A DNA stretch of 64,000 bases, taken from Brachypodius melanocephalos. Lineage: Eukaryota; Chordata; Aves; Passeriformes; Pycnonotidae. The position numbers and the translations under genes were made by a program. Where the stretch lies: assembly GCA_013398615.1 (NCBI GenBank), contig VZSR01003807.1, positions 7,191,404 to 7,255,403 of the forward strand, written 5' to 3'. The notes under the pieces are model-generated. The model saw only the letters and a program-made list of their open reading frames with translations, was not told where the DNA came from and ran no database searches. The first letter of the stretch is position 1. The number at the start of each line of letters is the position of its first letter. Positions 41,901 through 56,900 of the stretch are shown piece by piece.

Positions 41901-44900
41901 TAAAACAGGAAGACAATAGTAAAGAATATTCTGATGGCATAAAACTCCAGTGATAAGGTACAGAGAAAAATCTTTACAGAGCCTACCATTAGGATATGGT
42001 GTTTCACACAGGGTTAGAAAGTCAACAATAGAATAATCCATTTCTAGCACAGCAGTGCTTTTCCCATGCATGACTGTTAAACAGGGTCTTCTTCCTACAG
42101 TGTCATATGACAAGCCTCCTGAGAGAATGATGAAAGGCTCCCTGGAATAAAGCAGAAGCATTTAGGATCAAGCCAGGATAACATGCTGAAAGAGACTAGG
42201 CAGGTTTTGCAACCTTATGATAAAGTCAATGAAATACCATTAAGCAGAGATGGAATAAAAATAATGCAAACCAGCTCTCATAAAATTTACAGCTTGAGTA
42301 TGTATTTCAAATCTTATTCTAACTCTTGTTTAAGTCAGACATCTCCTTCCAAGCATTTTGTTGATTTAACCAGTCTTTGTAACTTCTTGGCAAGATGAGA
42401 TATTTTTTAAAAACTTTGTACTACTTTGTAGTTACTTCTTTTCTACTGAACTGCAGATTCAGATTTGCCAACAGTCTCATTTTTTCCATAACATAAAACA
42501 CCCCAGCAGAATCAGGAAGAAATAGTCCCATTTACTTGCTGCACAGTAATACAGAGATGGCTTGGAGAAGCAACCAACTGCTGGATAAGCTTTAAAGATA
42601 TAACACCTTTTGAGTAACATCACACATTTACTCTAGATGCGTTACCCATTTTCCCCCTACCACCATGCACAAAATTCAAGAAACTACTTTGTCATACATT
42701 ATTCCTACTGCAAAATCAAATAGCCAAGTAGAGCAAAGCAGAGATATTTCTAGTCTTGAGAAGAGACACTACAGGCTTCCCTTGAAACTTTTAAAAAAAG
42801 CCTTTGTAGAAATGTACTTTTAAATACATCCATATATTTCCAATATGCACATAATGTACAGTTTAGTATTTCACTTATTGAAAAACAAGATAAAGTAAAT
42901 ACGTTCATTTTACCAGGTATTTTCTTATTTCCTGATTGTCAAGAGTCACTCATTTTAATGCTGCTCATGTTTGAAATAGACATAATCCTTTTTAAGGAGT
43001 AGACTGTTTGTAAGTATGCAGCTCAAAAAATAAAGACTATTGCCTGAAATTTCACATTATATTTCTGAAAGAAAAATAGGCACTTTGCATATCTATCACT
43101 TGCCTCTGATCTACTTTTATGCTCACTTTCAGTAGAAATCCTACCCTTCATTTGTATCTTCCGTGGAAATAGCTAGTATATCAGAATCTGGAGAAAATTT
43201 CTACAGGAAAAACCCCCATCCTGATATACTGTAAAAAGAGAGGCTGAAGAAACCTCTTTTTTTTTTTTTTTTTTTTTTAATCCTTTCCTATAATACCATC
43301 TTTTCCATACTGTTTAAATGGCTTTCCCCAGCTGGCATTTGAAACACAAAGGGAGACTAGATGTGTCTGAATTCTTGAAAACTGTATATTAAGGGTTTGG
43401 TTTACGCACATGCGTAATGAGTTCATGAGTTTAAGGCTTGGCTGAAATCTACTTCGTGTGTGTAGTACTGATGGTAAAGCAGACTGAGATAAGCTTCCAG
43501 CTTCTACAATTATTTCATAATCTGCTTGATCTTCCAGAAAGATGTACGACCAAAGATTTGATAGGATCAAAGAGTACTGCTGGCTGAGGAAGAGACCTCA
43601 AAGGAATGGCCATAAATCAGACCATGGGTCAATCAGGTTCAATATCCTGCCTCCAAGAGTAGCCCAGAGTGTATTTCTAGAAAAGGATTGAGTTTTCTCT
43701 GAGTCTTCATTTGATCTCAGTTCTTTGTATTGAAACTTTGCACAATCTTTTATAGTTACATCCATGAAGAAATTTCAAGAAAGTCACACACTTGAATTTA
43801 GTCTCATCTTTTTCAGGATGTCAGTGAAGAGAAAAATACTGGTGAAGTCTCATTGTGTTGGAATTATTTACTGCAGTATTTTTTTGTCCACAGAAATCAT
43901 CAAGTTCCTTTAAACAATAATGCTGCCAGGACAATTTGTAGTAATTATCAGATTTGCAGATTCACTGAGATCAACTGACAGTAGCAAAGTAACCAATTTC
44001 TGGTTTTAATTTTCATACATCACATCAACAATTGTATGTCAGCTTCTCGTGGTTTTATTTCTCAAGGTAATCAAGCTGCTTTGGGTAGGCTTATCAGAGA
44101 CTGTATCCTTTAGAAGCAAGGAATGGAAGAGCTAAGAATAGAGCACACTGATCCATCACACAGATTTTCCACAAATGAATCAAAGATTAAACCTGACTTG
44201 AGTCTGCCAGGAAGACCACTACAAGTTTGTGTATGAGTTTTTTATATTTTCATGAAACCATGGATTTATCATGAACAGAGACTGTGCATTTTCTAATAAA
44301 AATGTTGCCCTTCAGCTCTGGATACATATTAGAAGGCTAGTGCACATCAATTAGAAATACATAATTTAAAATAAAAATTTAGAAGATTTGTACTTTATAT
44401 AATAAATGAGACTGATTCGGCTTTGGGAATTATATTTTACCTACCTGAAGCAATGGAAGATTTAAAAAAACCCAGGGTTCAGATCTTAGAGAATTGCTTT
44501 ATAGCATTTTTAGCAGCTATTCATACAGAGATTCTTTGAAACACTTCAGCTTCAGCAGGTTTGCAAGTAATCCCCTTACATGAATTTCCTCATCAGTGAA
44601 TTTTGTATAACCACTTGGAGAATACCATAAGAAATTGACTATAAAAGGGAGCTACAGGTCATTGAAAAAAATGTCAGAAAACACAGGAATAGGTCTTGCA
44701 AGTATGAAAACATAATACAATTGAGAGTTGAGCGGCTTACAACCTAGGAGGACGTTTCTGTTCAATTTTAGAAGTAAACTGTGAAATGTGAGCCAGCTTC
44801 TGACAATCCAGAAATGTGAGAGAACGGTATACAGAGAAACCAGGTCATTGGTACCATCTGGTTTACCTTTCAAACTATGAGTAAATCCCAACATGAAGAT

Positions 44901-47900
44901 GGAAAAGACTAAGAGTTAGCTTACCCTAATAGTGGAAGTCCTGAAGCAGTAGTGAAGATAATACTACAAATTTATTTTGGGAAGTGTGGTTTTAAACCAA
45001 TAAGCTCACACAAGAAAACAGCACTATTCAAACTAATGAGCAGATAAACAACTTTTACTTAGTGGGAGACATCATCACTAATGTAACCTCTAGGTCCCAA
45101 TTACACACAACCATCTTGCTAAGAGGCACTGCTCAGTCAATGGCCGCTGCATCACCTACCAAAACAAAACCCTTCTGAATTATATTTTACATGGACACTT
45201 TTGAGCTCTAATTTCTGCTGGACACAGGCAATTCGATCATAATGCTAATAACAACCACAATAAATACTGTAGGGTACTGAACCTGCATGGGTGGAAAGTG
45301 GCTTTGGGAAGGACTCAATCTGGAGGGGGAGGGAGTGGCATTAGGAAGCTTGAGAGAATCTCTAGATTCACTTTAGCCAGAAAAAGTACACATAAAAAGC
45401 AATATGGGAACCATTTCAAAAAGCTCAAAAGATAAGCTACCTTTGAAATTCAGTGCTTCACAAAAGGATGGAGTATTTTAGATGAAGAGTGGCTGCAGTA
45501 CAGTGACATTATGCTCTGAGATTGCAAAATTATGCCACTTTGCACAAGGATTTTAAAAAGAATGTACCTTTTTCATCCCTTATTCATCAATAGTAACTTT
45601 TTTCCCAGAAATAAAGCTACAGATATACTCTTGTTGTAGGGTAAATTACTTTGGCTCTTCACTTCTACACTACACTTTTTGCACTGTTTGCAGTAGACTT
45701 AAAAACCAAACCAACCAATCAAAAAGCAAGAGAAAACTCCACAAAGTTAGCAAATAAATAGGTAGCCCATAACACCCAGGAAAAGCTTCATGTCCTTCTT
45801 TTGTCCTGACCCCAGTTTTACAATATGGAAAACAAAATGCAGAAAAAAAAATAAAAGTGAGAAGGAATTAATAAGACCTGCAACAGTAAAAAGAACAGTG
45901 TCTGTAGCCCTTAATATAGGTTGCCATCAGTTACGGTCCTTCCTTTTGCATGGTTCTGAATCCCTTTTCTCCAAAAAAAGCTTATTAGAATTAGAAGCAG
46001 TAAAAAACAGCTAAGATCAATCAATGAAATGTTTTCCACTGGAGGAGATACTGAAACAGACCTAGATCTTGGAGTACTCTTGATAGGTAAGGGAGAAACA
46101 AAAAAGGGGTGATAGAAAGATGTTCAAAATAGAGCATGGAAAGAGTGAACATTTTTTCATAATAAAGATTTGAAATATAACTTAAATGAGCATTAAATAG
46201 CATCTCTTAAATATAAGCTTTTTTTGCTTTGTTTTGTTTTCTTCTGTTTTTTTAAATTTGTTTTTGAAGAACAGCTATAGTGAACTGCTGTATAAAAAAG
46301 TTTGATATGTTTCTTACATTTTTCCATAGCCTGAAAAATTTTGTCCTGTCCAGAAACAATTCTCCTATGTGCTACAGAAATTAAAGCATGAATAAGAAAT
46401 GACAGCACTTTAGATAAAAGTTAAAATCTTATCTTGCTCATACTTAAACTATTACAAAAGGTAAATAGAAAGTCTAGCAAAAATTTAAGTATTTCTGTAG
46501 ACAGAAAGGTAGTCCTGTCTTCCCTGAAAATTCTTGTAATGTTACAAGTGAAACTGAAAATTGAAGTGCAAACTGGAGTACTCATAGCAGTAAATGAATG
46601 GAGATTTCCGATGCATTGCTTCTCTACCACAGTGCAGACTGGTGGGGTTTTGTTTGTTGCAGGTTTTCTTTCCCCCCCTCTCTTAATTAAAGTTCAGGAA
46701 GAGTTATCAGTAATTGTAAATTAAACAGTACACTGAAGATAGAAAACATTAGAAAGAAGAGCAAATTGAAATGTATCAAAACATTCAATTTGGATAAACA
46801 CAAGAAACTGAGAGGTGCAACAGAAAAAAGCCAAACACCAGGAAAAAGTAGCCTCCCCAAACCCCCAAAGATTCTTAGAAATTATACATACAATAAACTC
46901 CTCTTTAAACTATGTAAAAAGTCAAGTAGTTTTCACAGTGTAGTACTATAATGTCATAGAACAAGCTCCAAACTCATCTTCTCCTTCAGAATGACTATTC
47001 ATAAAAGAAGGCTTTTGATTGCAGAAATTGTTGAAGCTGAGATTTTTTGATTATCTCTCTTGAGATCAGCTTTTGATATTTCAGTTGAGAAAGGATTACG
47101 CAGACACATGTAGACTTTTGCAAGTAAAATATGGCTTTCCAGATGATGACATATTTTTAAAAGACTGGGAGCTAGCCAGAGATTTAAGTTTCTATTGATC
47201 TCACTTTTAGCAAAAAATAAAAACACCAAAAGCTAGAGATATTATATCAACACGTATTGTATTGTATCATTTAAGTAATCATCTTCTACAGATTTGAATG
47301 CCTGATAAGCAAATAAAAATAGTACACCCCTCCCAAATATAAAAGAAAACAAACAAACAAAAAAAAATCAGCTTTTACAAATAGCTGAACAGATTCCCAT
47401 GAATATTTTATCTTTATATTGCACTTTTTACTCAAACATTTGAGAATCACAAATAAAAAAAATCCCACACAGTTCATGAAATCCATCTGCCCTAACTGCA
47501 GTCTTGTAAAAAAACATGCTACTCTAGATACTGTAATTCCATCTGAGGCTCTTTTTGCAATTACTGCTTTGTTACATTCTCAATGTGCATAATTAGGCAC
47601 ATTTCACTGCATAAATTACTGCACTCTACTAGAAAAATTTGTGTTAATAACATTTTAGAGGAGAGGAACATGTGTTCAAAATTTAGAATATTCAATTCAA
47701 GATACTATTTGTCAAAGTTCAATTTATCATGTCTGTGTTTTGGTGTCTTCTGTGCTTTATCAGCCTTTTTTTCTTTAGAACTCTCAAAAAAATGAGCAAA
47801 AATGCATACGAGTTTTAGTAGCATGAAAGAAGAGCGTAGATCATGCATTAGCAGCATCGTTTGGGTTGTACACAGTAATTCCTTCATACAAGTTTATTTA

Positions 47901-50900
47901 TCTGATTTATCAAAGCTAAAACAAAGCTGTGCCATCAGCATATGCGCCCCAACAACAGGGAAAAAGTCCATTCCCAGAGTGTTGCACTGTTACATATATT
48001 TATTTTGCATACAAAACAAGTCTTACCCAGATCTAGTTGTTTTATATTCCACCTTAAGGATAGGTTTGCAGGGTTCTGGCTTCTTTCCATCCTTCAGCTG
48101 CTTTCCTAAAGTAAATGATTTTCCTGTGTTAATCTTGCAGTTCCGTAACATTATGGCAAGTAATGAAATTCACTGTGCAGCTTGAGAAGTATAAAATTCA
48201 CACAAACATATATTCAACAACTTTGACAGTTATAGAGTATGCCTTGGAATAATATAATTAAAAACTTGTTAAAGCTCTCAACACATCAACTTAGAATGCT
48301 TAGGGAAAAAAAAACCCTCTAAACCTGACTGCTGTAGAATATTTGTTTTCAGATGTGTAATCCTCCCCTAAAGTGCTGTTTTAAGTAGCACTAGGAGATC
48401 TACAATTTATGTCGTGTCTACCCTTTTCCAATTAAAATTGGTCAGCTCACAAGTGAGTTTTATCCTGTGTATTATCCTTCAGGGCTAATACTTCAATTGA
48501 GCATGAAAAGCCCAGTCTCTCTCAACTGTGCAATTACCCTCACTGATACATCCACAGTTAAAAATCTAAAGTAAGTTGCTAAGACATGAAACAGAGACAC
48601 GCACAGCACGTAAGCCTGGCATTTGTGTAGAACTTACTTGAAGAGCAGGAGTGTATTTCACAGAAGAACAATAATTTTCTAGATTAACATTAATGCAAGA
48701 CCTCTCAGAAGTGGGAACATCTTACCAGATGCTATTCTTATTCTGTTACAGCCCTTTCCAAAAATTTATGTGGTAATCTACACATTTATGTATCAAACAG
48801 GTACTTGTTTATATGTATTTTTAACAATATATGGGATCGTAATGTCAAGTAAAAAGCAAGACCTGCAAAATATGCATTAGCTAACTCTGAGATCAGTGCC
48901 ACTGTGTGAAAGACAAGCTTAGAGAAAGCTGCACTGATTTGGATTCTTATTTCATAAAAATTTTTCTTTTTCAAGTGAAATCTATGAGAAACTGATATGA
49001 CTGAGAAAGATTTTTACTGCATTGCAAGTGCACTTTTAATACTTGTTTTTTGCAACACACACTTCTATTGAAAACAAGTTCTCTATGTTTTAAGAGAACT
49101 TGTCAAGTATTCACTTTATGTCAAGGGCAGTGGGAATCCATTTTCATCTTACCGTGTGGAGTGATTGTCTGGAATGGTTTGGTAGGAGATTTTACATTCC
49201 ATATGGTCAAGGTACCATCTGAGTGACTACAAATGAATTGTTTTCCTTCATGATGCCAAGCCACAGAGTGGATAGCCTATGCAAGTGAAAGCAGAGCAAC
49301 ATAAGTCATGTATCTTATTTATCATTTTATTCTTACAACTTCCTCAGTAACATTAAACAGAAATAGCAAATTAGAGAAATTACTAATTAAAAAATCCCTA
49401 TCCTATTATGTCCTAATTTACCCATGGCAAGTTTTCTGTACATAATTAGTACTTTCAGACACATTTTAGTCACCAAAAATATTGTCTTGTCTGTAGTGAC
49501 CTGTTTAGGAGGGTAAGGGGGGAACTCACCCTCCTCAGTGTAGCATTGAAATATTCTTTCATGAAAGGTAGCATGAAGAGAATAACTGCAAGCACTTACT
49601 TAAGCTTTGCTAGCCGAAATTTTTCAGTATTGGGAAAAGCAATACTGAAATGTTTTTTGTCCAGACAAAAAACATGGGATGAGATTATTAAGTTCAAGTA
49701 TTACACATCATTTTGAGACGTTTATATGGATGTGCACAAGAGGCAAGCATTGGATCAAAACTTCCATAAAACAAGAATTGAATAACGAGACTTTTTGAAA
49801 TTACGATGATGAAAGCAAAGTATTAGCCTGGATGCTCAAATACTGCAATGGCAGCTTCAAGGTGCAGGAAAGCACAGGATTCTATTTGTAAATCTTTTCA
49901 TAAATACAAAATCATCTCTATATTCCTAAAATTAGGAATGGAACAATTACACCCTGCCACATAAAATCTACAGAAAACAGCTAAATAAATAAAATCTAGT
50001 TGCTGTCTTCAGGCAAGAGGAAAGTAAACAATGATGCAAAGAATACAAATAAGGCAAAAATATTAACTAGAAAGAAAAGACTGGTGCCATTCCTGCTTCC
50101 AGCATCTTTGTTAGTACATGGAGACATTAGGAAACCATTAGGTGATGTTCAAGGGAATTTTAGTTATAGCATGAAAATACCAGTAAACAATGAAACCTTA
50201 AAGTATTTCTCTACTGCTCAGAAGGTGCCAAAGGAACCATTAACTCCAAAAAATATGGAAATTGGTATTTTGGTATTACTGAAAAGGTAGATTTTACAAC
50301 AAAGACGTTACTCTAGGTAAATTAGAAAAGCAGGTGCTGAATAAGTGAAAACTAATGGGCTTTACAACACTCTTCAGTAGTGATTCTGTCTGTAAGAAGT
50401 GCTTACACTCACTCCAGCTTCGCAGGGACCTTGGGATTTCCTCTGTGAGGAAACCTGGGTGTGTGTGCAGTAGAGAACTGTAACCAGCAGTGACAGCTTA
50501 AGCAGTAATTACTGGCTGAAGAGCGCATCTCAAGACAGAGCCAAGCGAGCTTTGCTCAAACTGATTGTACACAGATCAGGTCTTCATATTTCATGAAGTT
50601 ATACAGAGAGACAAGACAGTTTCCAGCGAACTGAATGGGAGAATCCAGAGCTTAAATGACAGAGGGAAATGGCTATCCTACATGAGTCTAGAGTCTCCGA
50701 TAAAAATTTCCCCAATATAAATTAATATAACATCTGGGTATATGTAAACTAAAGATTAAGGTTAGCATTTCTTAGTGAAATTTAATATTGTTCTCTATGT
50801 ATTGCAGAATCACTATAGCTTATCTTAGATTCTGTGTACCAAAATCACATCTACACATGTAGCTCAGGAACCTACACGCCTCACATGATGTCTCCTGGTG

Positions 50901-53900
50901 TCAAAGTGAAACAGTCTCGATCATTCTGCCCGTCAAATAAATTTTTATTTACCAAGAACTAGTATTATAAAAGAAATCTTGCATAAATATTGACTTTTTT
51001 TTTTAAACAACATTATACCAAACAAAGCAAGGGAATCAACAAGTTTGAGAGTGAAGACTCAGTCAAGAGAAGGTTGCTTTTAAAAAAGGTCTCGTCACAG
51101 AGAAAATAAATTTCTACAGCATGCTTAGCAATACAATATAATCAGTACATTTTACATAATCTCCCATATGAAGTCTAACCATGACAACAATAGGCAGCCC
51201 ACAGTGTAAATGGAACAGTTTGATCCACATTTATGTAGAAAAAGGTCTTAAGAACCAGTAAGAAGCAAGTAAGAAAGCAAGTTTCATAAAATGAAGGAAA
51301 AATAAATCTGAGAAATGATCACTTTTCCTTGTCTTGAAAAAGAATGTCAAGAGAAAGAAAATGCCTTCAACCTGTTTCAACCTGTTATTGTTGAAACAGC
51401 ATTAATGCTTAAGATGACCAAAAAGATCTGAGGACAAGGGGAGAAGCATGACTGCTCTCACTTTCTGCAAGGAACATGGAGGGATGAAAAGAAAAACCTC
51501 TGTAAGAGTACAACGAGCCTTTTGGCTTTATGGCCGTTTACTGCCTAGTTTAGTCTCTTTAGAGGCACCCGTGATATTTAGTAATGCAGCTAAATATTTT
51601 TTAAAATATAACTGAAATATATGCCTTATGTTTTTTAAATAATCCAACTCTGTGGGCTGGGTATGATAAACTTGTATAGAGCAATATCCTTTGCTATCAC
51701 ACATTTCACAAATTCTTGTAAGCCTAAAAAATAAAACCAACTCCATAAGTAGCTGCAGCACTATCTCAAGGTACACAACAAGCTGGCTTAGTGACAAGAC
51801 AGTCATAATGAAAAAGGTACAATAACCTTGAGTAGTACTGGTTAGCTCAATCACCAAAACAAAACTGATATCTGAAAAAATCACCTCAATACACAAGAGC
51901 AAAAAAGTTTTGACATTTTTTCCAGGGTTAATATTAGTGCTGGAATTCAAAGGAATGCATAAAAATAGAAAAATGAAGCAGAATCCACTGAGTCTGCAAA
52001 ACTACACAAATCTTCTAAGACACTATAAAATCCACTAGGAGTAATAGACTTTAATTCTAATATTTTACACAAAACTTAATGATGCAGAATAAAACTCTCA
52101 GTTTTAATCTTAATTCTCATCACAATTAAAACTTCCTGTTTTCCATTTGGTACCATATGCAGCAGTATCCTTATATCAGCTGGTGCACATTAACTGTGTC
52201 TCAAATCTTTTTTGGTCATATGGGACCAGAAAGAAACCCCTTATAACAAGACCATACCCAAGTATCACAGAGGATTGTTGTTATATTTAAGGCACAAGGC
52301 ATTTGTATCCATATCATTCTGAGTCCTTCCATTTACAAACATGAACCAAATACAGGGAATCTTTACAGGAACTTACACAGAAAGAACTCTAATAAAAAGC
52401 AACCATCTGTATCTAGATACATCTTTATATTTAATTAATTATCACTGAAGGTTTCTAATAATAAGTATTCCTATTATCCCCTTCACTTCAACTCAAATTT
52501 AAGATGCCTGTTTTGGACTCTTGGCAAGTTTGTTTCAAAACCTCTGAGACAGACTTCTGGGAGAGTGGGGAATTGAATCTTACTTTTTTGAATAACAAGA
52601 CAACTGATCTTGCTGTCCTACATATGACTAACATTCGTTAGCAATTGTAGAAATTATCCTTGAATTTTATGTGGAGACAGGCTGTACACAAACACAAAAT
52701 CAATTCACCATCTATTCCAGAAAGATTATCCCATATGAAAAAATTACTGCTATGCTGCAAAGAAGGTGAGTAGGCCTGACTTTAAGAAGGAAACGTTTTT
52801 GCAACAACTGCAGCAGTTAACTGAGGGAGACTTACATAGGACTGTAAAAGGATATGACAAATACACCAAAAAAGTCTGAGGAACAAAATTAAAAGCATTT
52901 ATATGCAAGACTCCTACAGAAATATCTTAAGTAGATCACTAGCTTTTCAAGAGATTATTGCATGTTTTAAAACATTTTATGAAATTTATTTTTACTTCTG
53001 CAATAGCTTGTAAATATCCCTAGAAATAGCTATTAGTTATTGGTAATTTTAAGAGATACAAGAATGAATAATTTAAATGTAACCTTGCGATTTAAGAGAC
53101 AAGTTCATCAATAACAACTCAAGTTTTTATGCTATTTTTCCATCAGGGGTTATTTAGTTGTTTCAATTCATTGAACAATGACACAAATAATCCCATTCTT
53201 TTAAATTCCTACAGGCTTATTTTAGCCCTACAGCTGATTACATGCAGATGATTTTGAAACAGTTTGAGACCACTCTTCTCATCTGTCATGGTTTAACCCC
53301 AGCCAGCAGCCAGGCACCACACAGCTGCTCACTCACCAGTAGGATCTGGGGAGAATCAGAAAAAAAAATGGTACAATTCCATGGGTTGAGGTAAGAATGG
53401 TTTAATAATTGCAATAAAAACTTCTCAGCATGACTAAAACATCAATGTGTTATCAAAGTTATTTATAGTGAATCTAAACACACGGCTCTGTGCCAGCTAC
53501 TAGAAAGAAAATTAAATCTATTCCAGCCAAAACCAGAACAAGTGCACGGAGGATTTCAATGACGTAAAAATGAAAGTTATTAATTAAGAAATAGCTTACC
53601 CTGTGTTCAAGAGAATTTTTTAAATTCAGTTTTCCAACACCAAATTTAGACTACTGCAAGTATGGAATGCACCGGACACATTGATAAGTCCTTTCATAAT
53701 TCTTTGAATTCTTTACTGTCTCGTGGCATTAACTGAATGTGAGATACACTGTGTATGACTTGCAAAGTCCATGATTAGTTATTCTGCAAACCAGACTGGT
53801 TATTTACCATATCTTACCCAGATTTCACAACCTTATTCTGACAGTCCTTTAATTTCCATGGATAGGAGCAGCATTTTTGCTTAATCATGAATGGATGATG

Positions 53901-56900
53901 ATACTGACACCTTCTCTACATGTTCTTCAAAATATGCAATGCAAGTATTTTAAAACTTGGGAGTACCTATGCTAACTCTCTTGACAACAACCGAAGGAAG
54001 AAAAAAAAATACTGCAAAAGGAAGAAAGCCCCAAAAAATGTAGCTACTGAGACTTAAATGACAATACATCATGAAGATTGTTTCGACGACATGAAACACA
54101 TTGACACACTTTGGTTTCTGGCAAGTCACATACCAGGGTTGTTTCTCTTTCCCCTGTCCTCTTAATTCCACAAGCTACTTTGACATGTTTTTAAAGCTCT
54201 AAAATAATCTCTTACACTCAACCATGTACCAGAATACTGAGTCTAAAAATAGTAATCTGTAATGCATTACAGTTAATGCTGTCAAAGCTTACTTAACATC
54301 AGAACAAACAAAATATTACTTGAAGAAGGGACTTGATTATAAAACAAGCTTTACTTTTCAGAACTTCAGTAGAGGGATTTGGGGTTTTTCTTTTAGGAAA
54401 AAGCTAATAGTTGAGAAATTTGTTTTACTTCTTTCATGATCATACAGGTTGGGAAATGACAGCAATATAAACTGTATTTTACATAACAAATGCACAGCTT
54501 ACTTTCCTTAAATCCCCAATATCTGCATATAAAAGGCTTCAGGATGGTACAAAAGGAATTTAGTTTTACTTTTTCATTGAGTCTACCCTAGACAAAAGGG
54601 ATGTTTTGAGTAAAAGCTTTCAAAGAAATTTTCTAAACAAAAGTTCATTCACACTGCAGTTCCACTATGTACAAATAATTTCTTCTGAAAAAGGATGTTA
54701 CATTTGTGCATTATTCTAACTAATACTAAATATTCAAAATATTACTGTTATAATAAAAAATATACACTACTTTAAGTTCAGGATTTAATTCATAATTGTC
54801 CTGGGTTGTAGTATAGGATTAGCACAAAGTATNNNNNNNNNNNNNNNNNNNNNNNNNNNNNNNNNNNNNNNNNNNNNNNNNNNNNNNNNNNNNNNNNNNN
54901 NNNNNNNNNNNNNNNNNNNNNNNNNNNNNNNNAAAGATCAAGTACAAATTATAGCTAAGTTGTTTTGTAATGCTGCAGCATATTCCAACCTATGCTAGTG
55001 CCATGTTTCCTGTAAGTAGCATGTTTCGGAGGGAAGAATATGCCAGCAATCAGCACTATCCTTAATCATGACCTAGAGCTGCAACCTAGAGCTGCATCCC
55101 CCAACCATGGTTAATGTCACCCACCTGCTCCTGTCCTTGGGATGAGTGTCCTAGTGTCCTTGTGTTGCAGCTATAAGCCCAGGGTGCTGGGAAGGCACAC
55201 GTGTTCAGACAGGAAGAAAGTGTGCACAGTGTTCCATTAACCTGGCTTTCAGGCAACAAATGAGACTGCCCTACCACAACACAGGAATTTGCTTCAGGAA
55301 AGCCTCCAAAGGTCAGGCCATTTGAAATGAAACCAAGCAGGAAGCTACAAACCCATATAATTGGATTCAACCTCTTCCCTCAGGAAATAACATATCTTTT
55401 CACAAACCTCTGGACACACAGGGTTTTGACCCTCACTATGATCTTCCTCTGCTAAGGAAGAAAGGATGACATTTGGATCCCTGCACACATCCAAAGTTTT
55501 GAGTTAAGAAAGTTGCATCAAATGATGGTAAAAGACTGCACAGACCTTCAAGTTACACACTTTAAAAATAACATCAACTACAAAGTGATGAGAGAGGAGG
55601 AAACCAATCCAATGGCGAAGTTTCTAGGAAACGTTCTTTATGGTATCGATGTCCTGGCCACCCTGCTCATGATGCCTGAGGAAGCCTAGCCATCCACTAA
55701 GATGGCAAGTGTGACAAGATTGGACTAAGTAGCTCTCTTTTTACTGGTTGTCAACTCCACACTCAAAAGAGTTCTCATCAAGAACAAGCGGAGAACCAAG
55801 GGTATAAATCCTGAGGCTTAAAATCCTGCTCCTGCTACGGGGCAGAATGTCACATGCATTATCCTCTGTGAGAGAAGAGGTGAAGTATGTTGTGACATCA
55901 GATGCTCCCTGTCCCTTAAGGGTAGGCTGGCACATGTTCATGATGGAATACAGCCCTTACAGACAGTGCATGAAAGAAGTTCTGTAACAATGGCACGAAA
56001 CCAGGAAGTCAACAAGAAACTAGCTAGAAAGATTCTCTGCACAGAAATGTCCAAATTCACACAGTTTTTCAGTAGGAAACGAAATGGCAAAGAATTTTCT
56101 TTGCTCTGTGTCACACTAACCAGAGACAGAGGAGATCTCCTGAGACAAGGCACTGCTCCACTGTTCCACTCTGAGTCTTCTGCGTGCACACTCTCGTAAG
56201 CATGGAAACCACTACATTACCACATCATCATTTCTTTTCTTTTCCCTTCCTAACTATTCCCAAGTTATGATAAGCACATTTCTTTACCAAGGGTCTGACC
56301 TGAGTTATTTCATTACATCTTTTGCAACCAAAAAACCCAAACTGAACACCTGGATACACTAATTTCTAAACCCTAAAGAAAATCAAAGATGTAACATCTG
56401 AACTATCCACTGATCTCTGCAGCCTCTCAAGTCACAATTGGTTCCAAAAAGTATTGAGACTGATGTTCAGTTATTTTCACATAAATGGACAAAAAAAAAA
56501 AAAAAAGGCCCAGAATAAGCAGCATAGTGTCTACCTTAGGTAAATTTCTAGAAACTGAACAAAATTTTAATAAAGAACAGAGTTAACTGACGTGTGGACA
56601 ATATATGAGTATATAATGAGATAATAATATGGGCATAATACACCAGATAGAAGTAGTCAACATGCTTTTTGGAGGGGTAATTATACTCAAACAAACATCC
56701 AAGAATGGTAACAGGCATGAGGTTCATGGAAACACCACTTAAGCTGTCTACAAAATTTAACGTATCTCAAAGGAAGCGCAACAGACTAGATATCTTTGAA
56801 AAAATAAATAACTGATTAAGGAAGTAAAGCAATCTGGAATAAAGATAGGCTGGCACTAATTGATTAGTTCATGGATGAAGCTAAATGGTAGAGACCCTCA

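Larger units (their letters stand above)
42142..48026 (-). other. STXBP5: Intron E5-E6 (5.9 kb)
   Basis: Phase 2, GTAAGA donor. Contains a T(22) run at 43257-43278 and a possible ancient interspersed repeat near 43590-43680. Otherwise AT-rich and featureless. Confidence 0.9.

Noticed and set aside
47802..48185. 127-residue plus-strand open frame overlapping E5
   Set aside because: Antisense to the real exon E5; shadow frame.
51528..51950. 140-residue minus-strand open frame in the 9-kb intron
   Set aside because: Hydrophobic low-information translation of intron; no recognisable motif.
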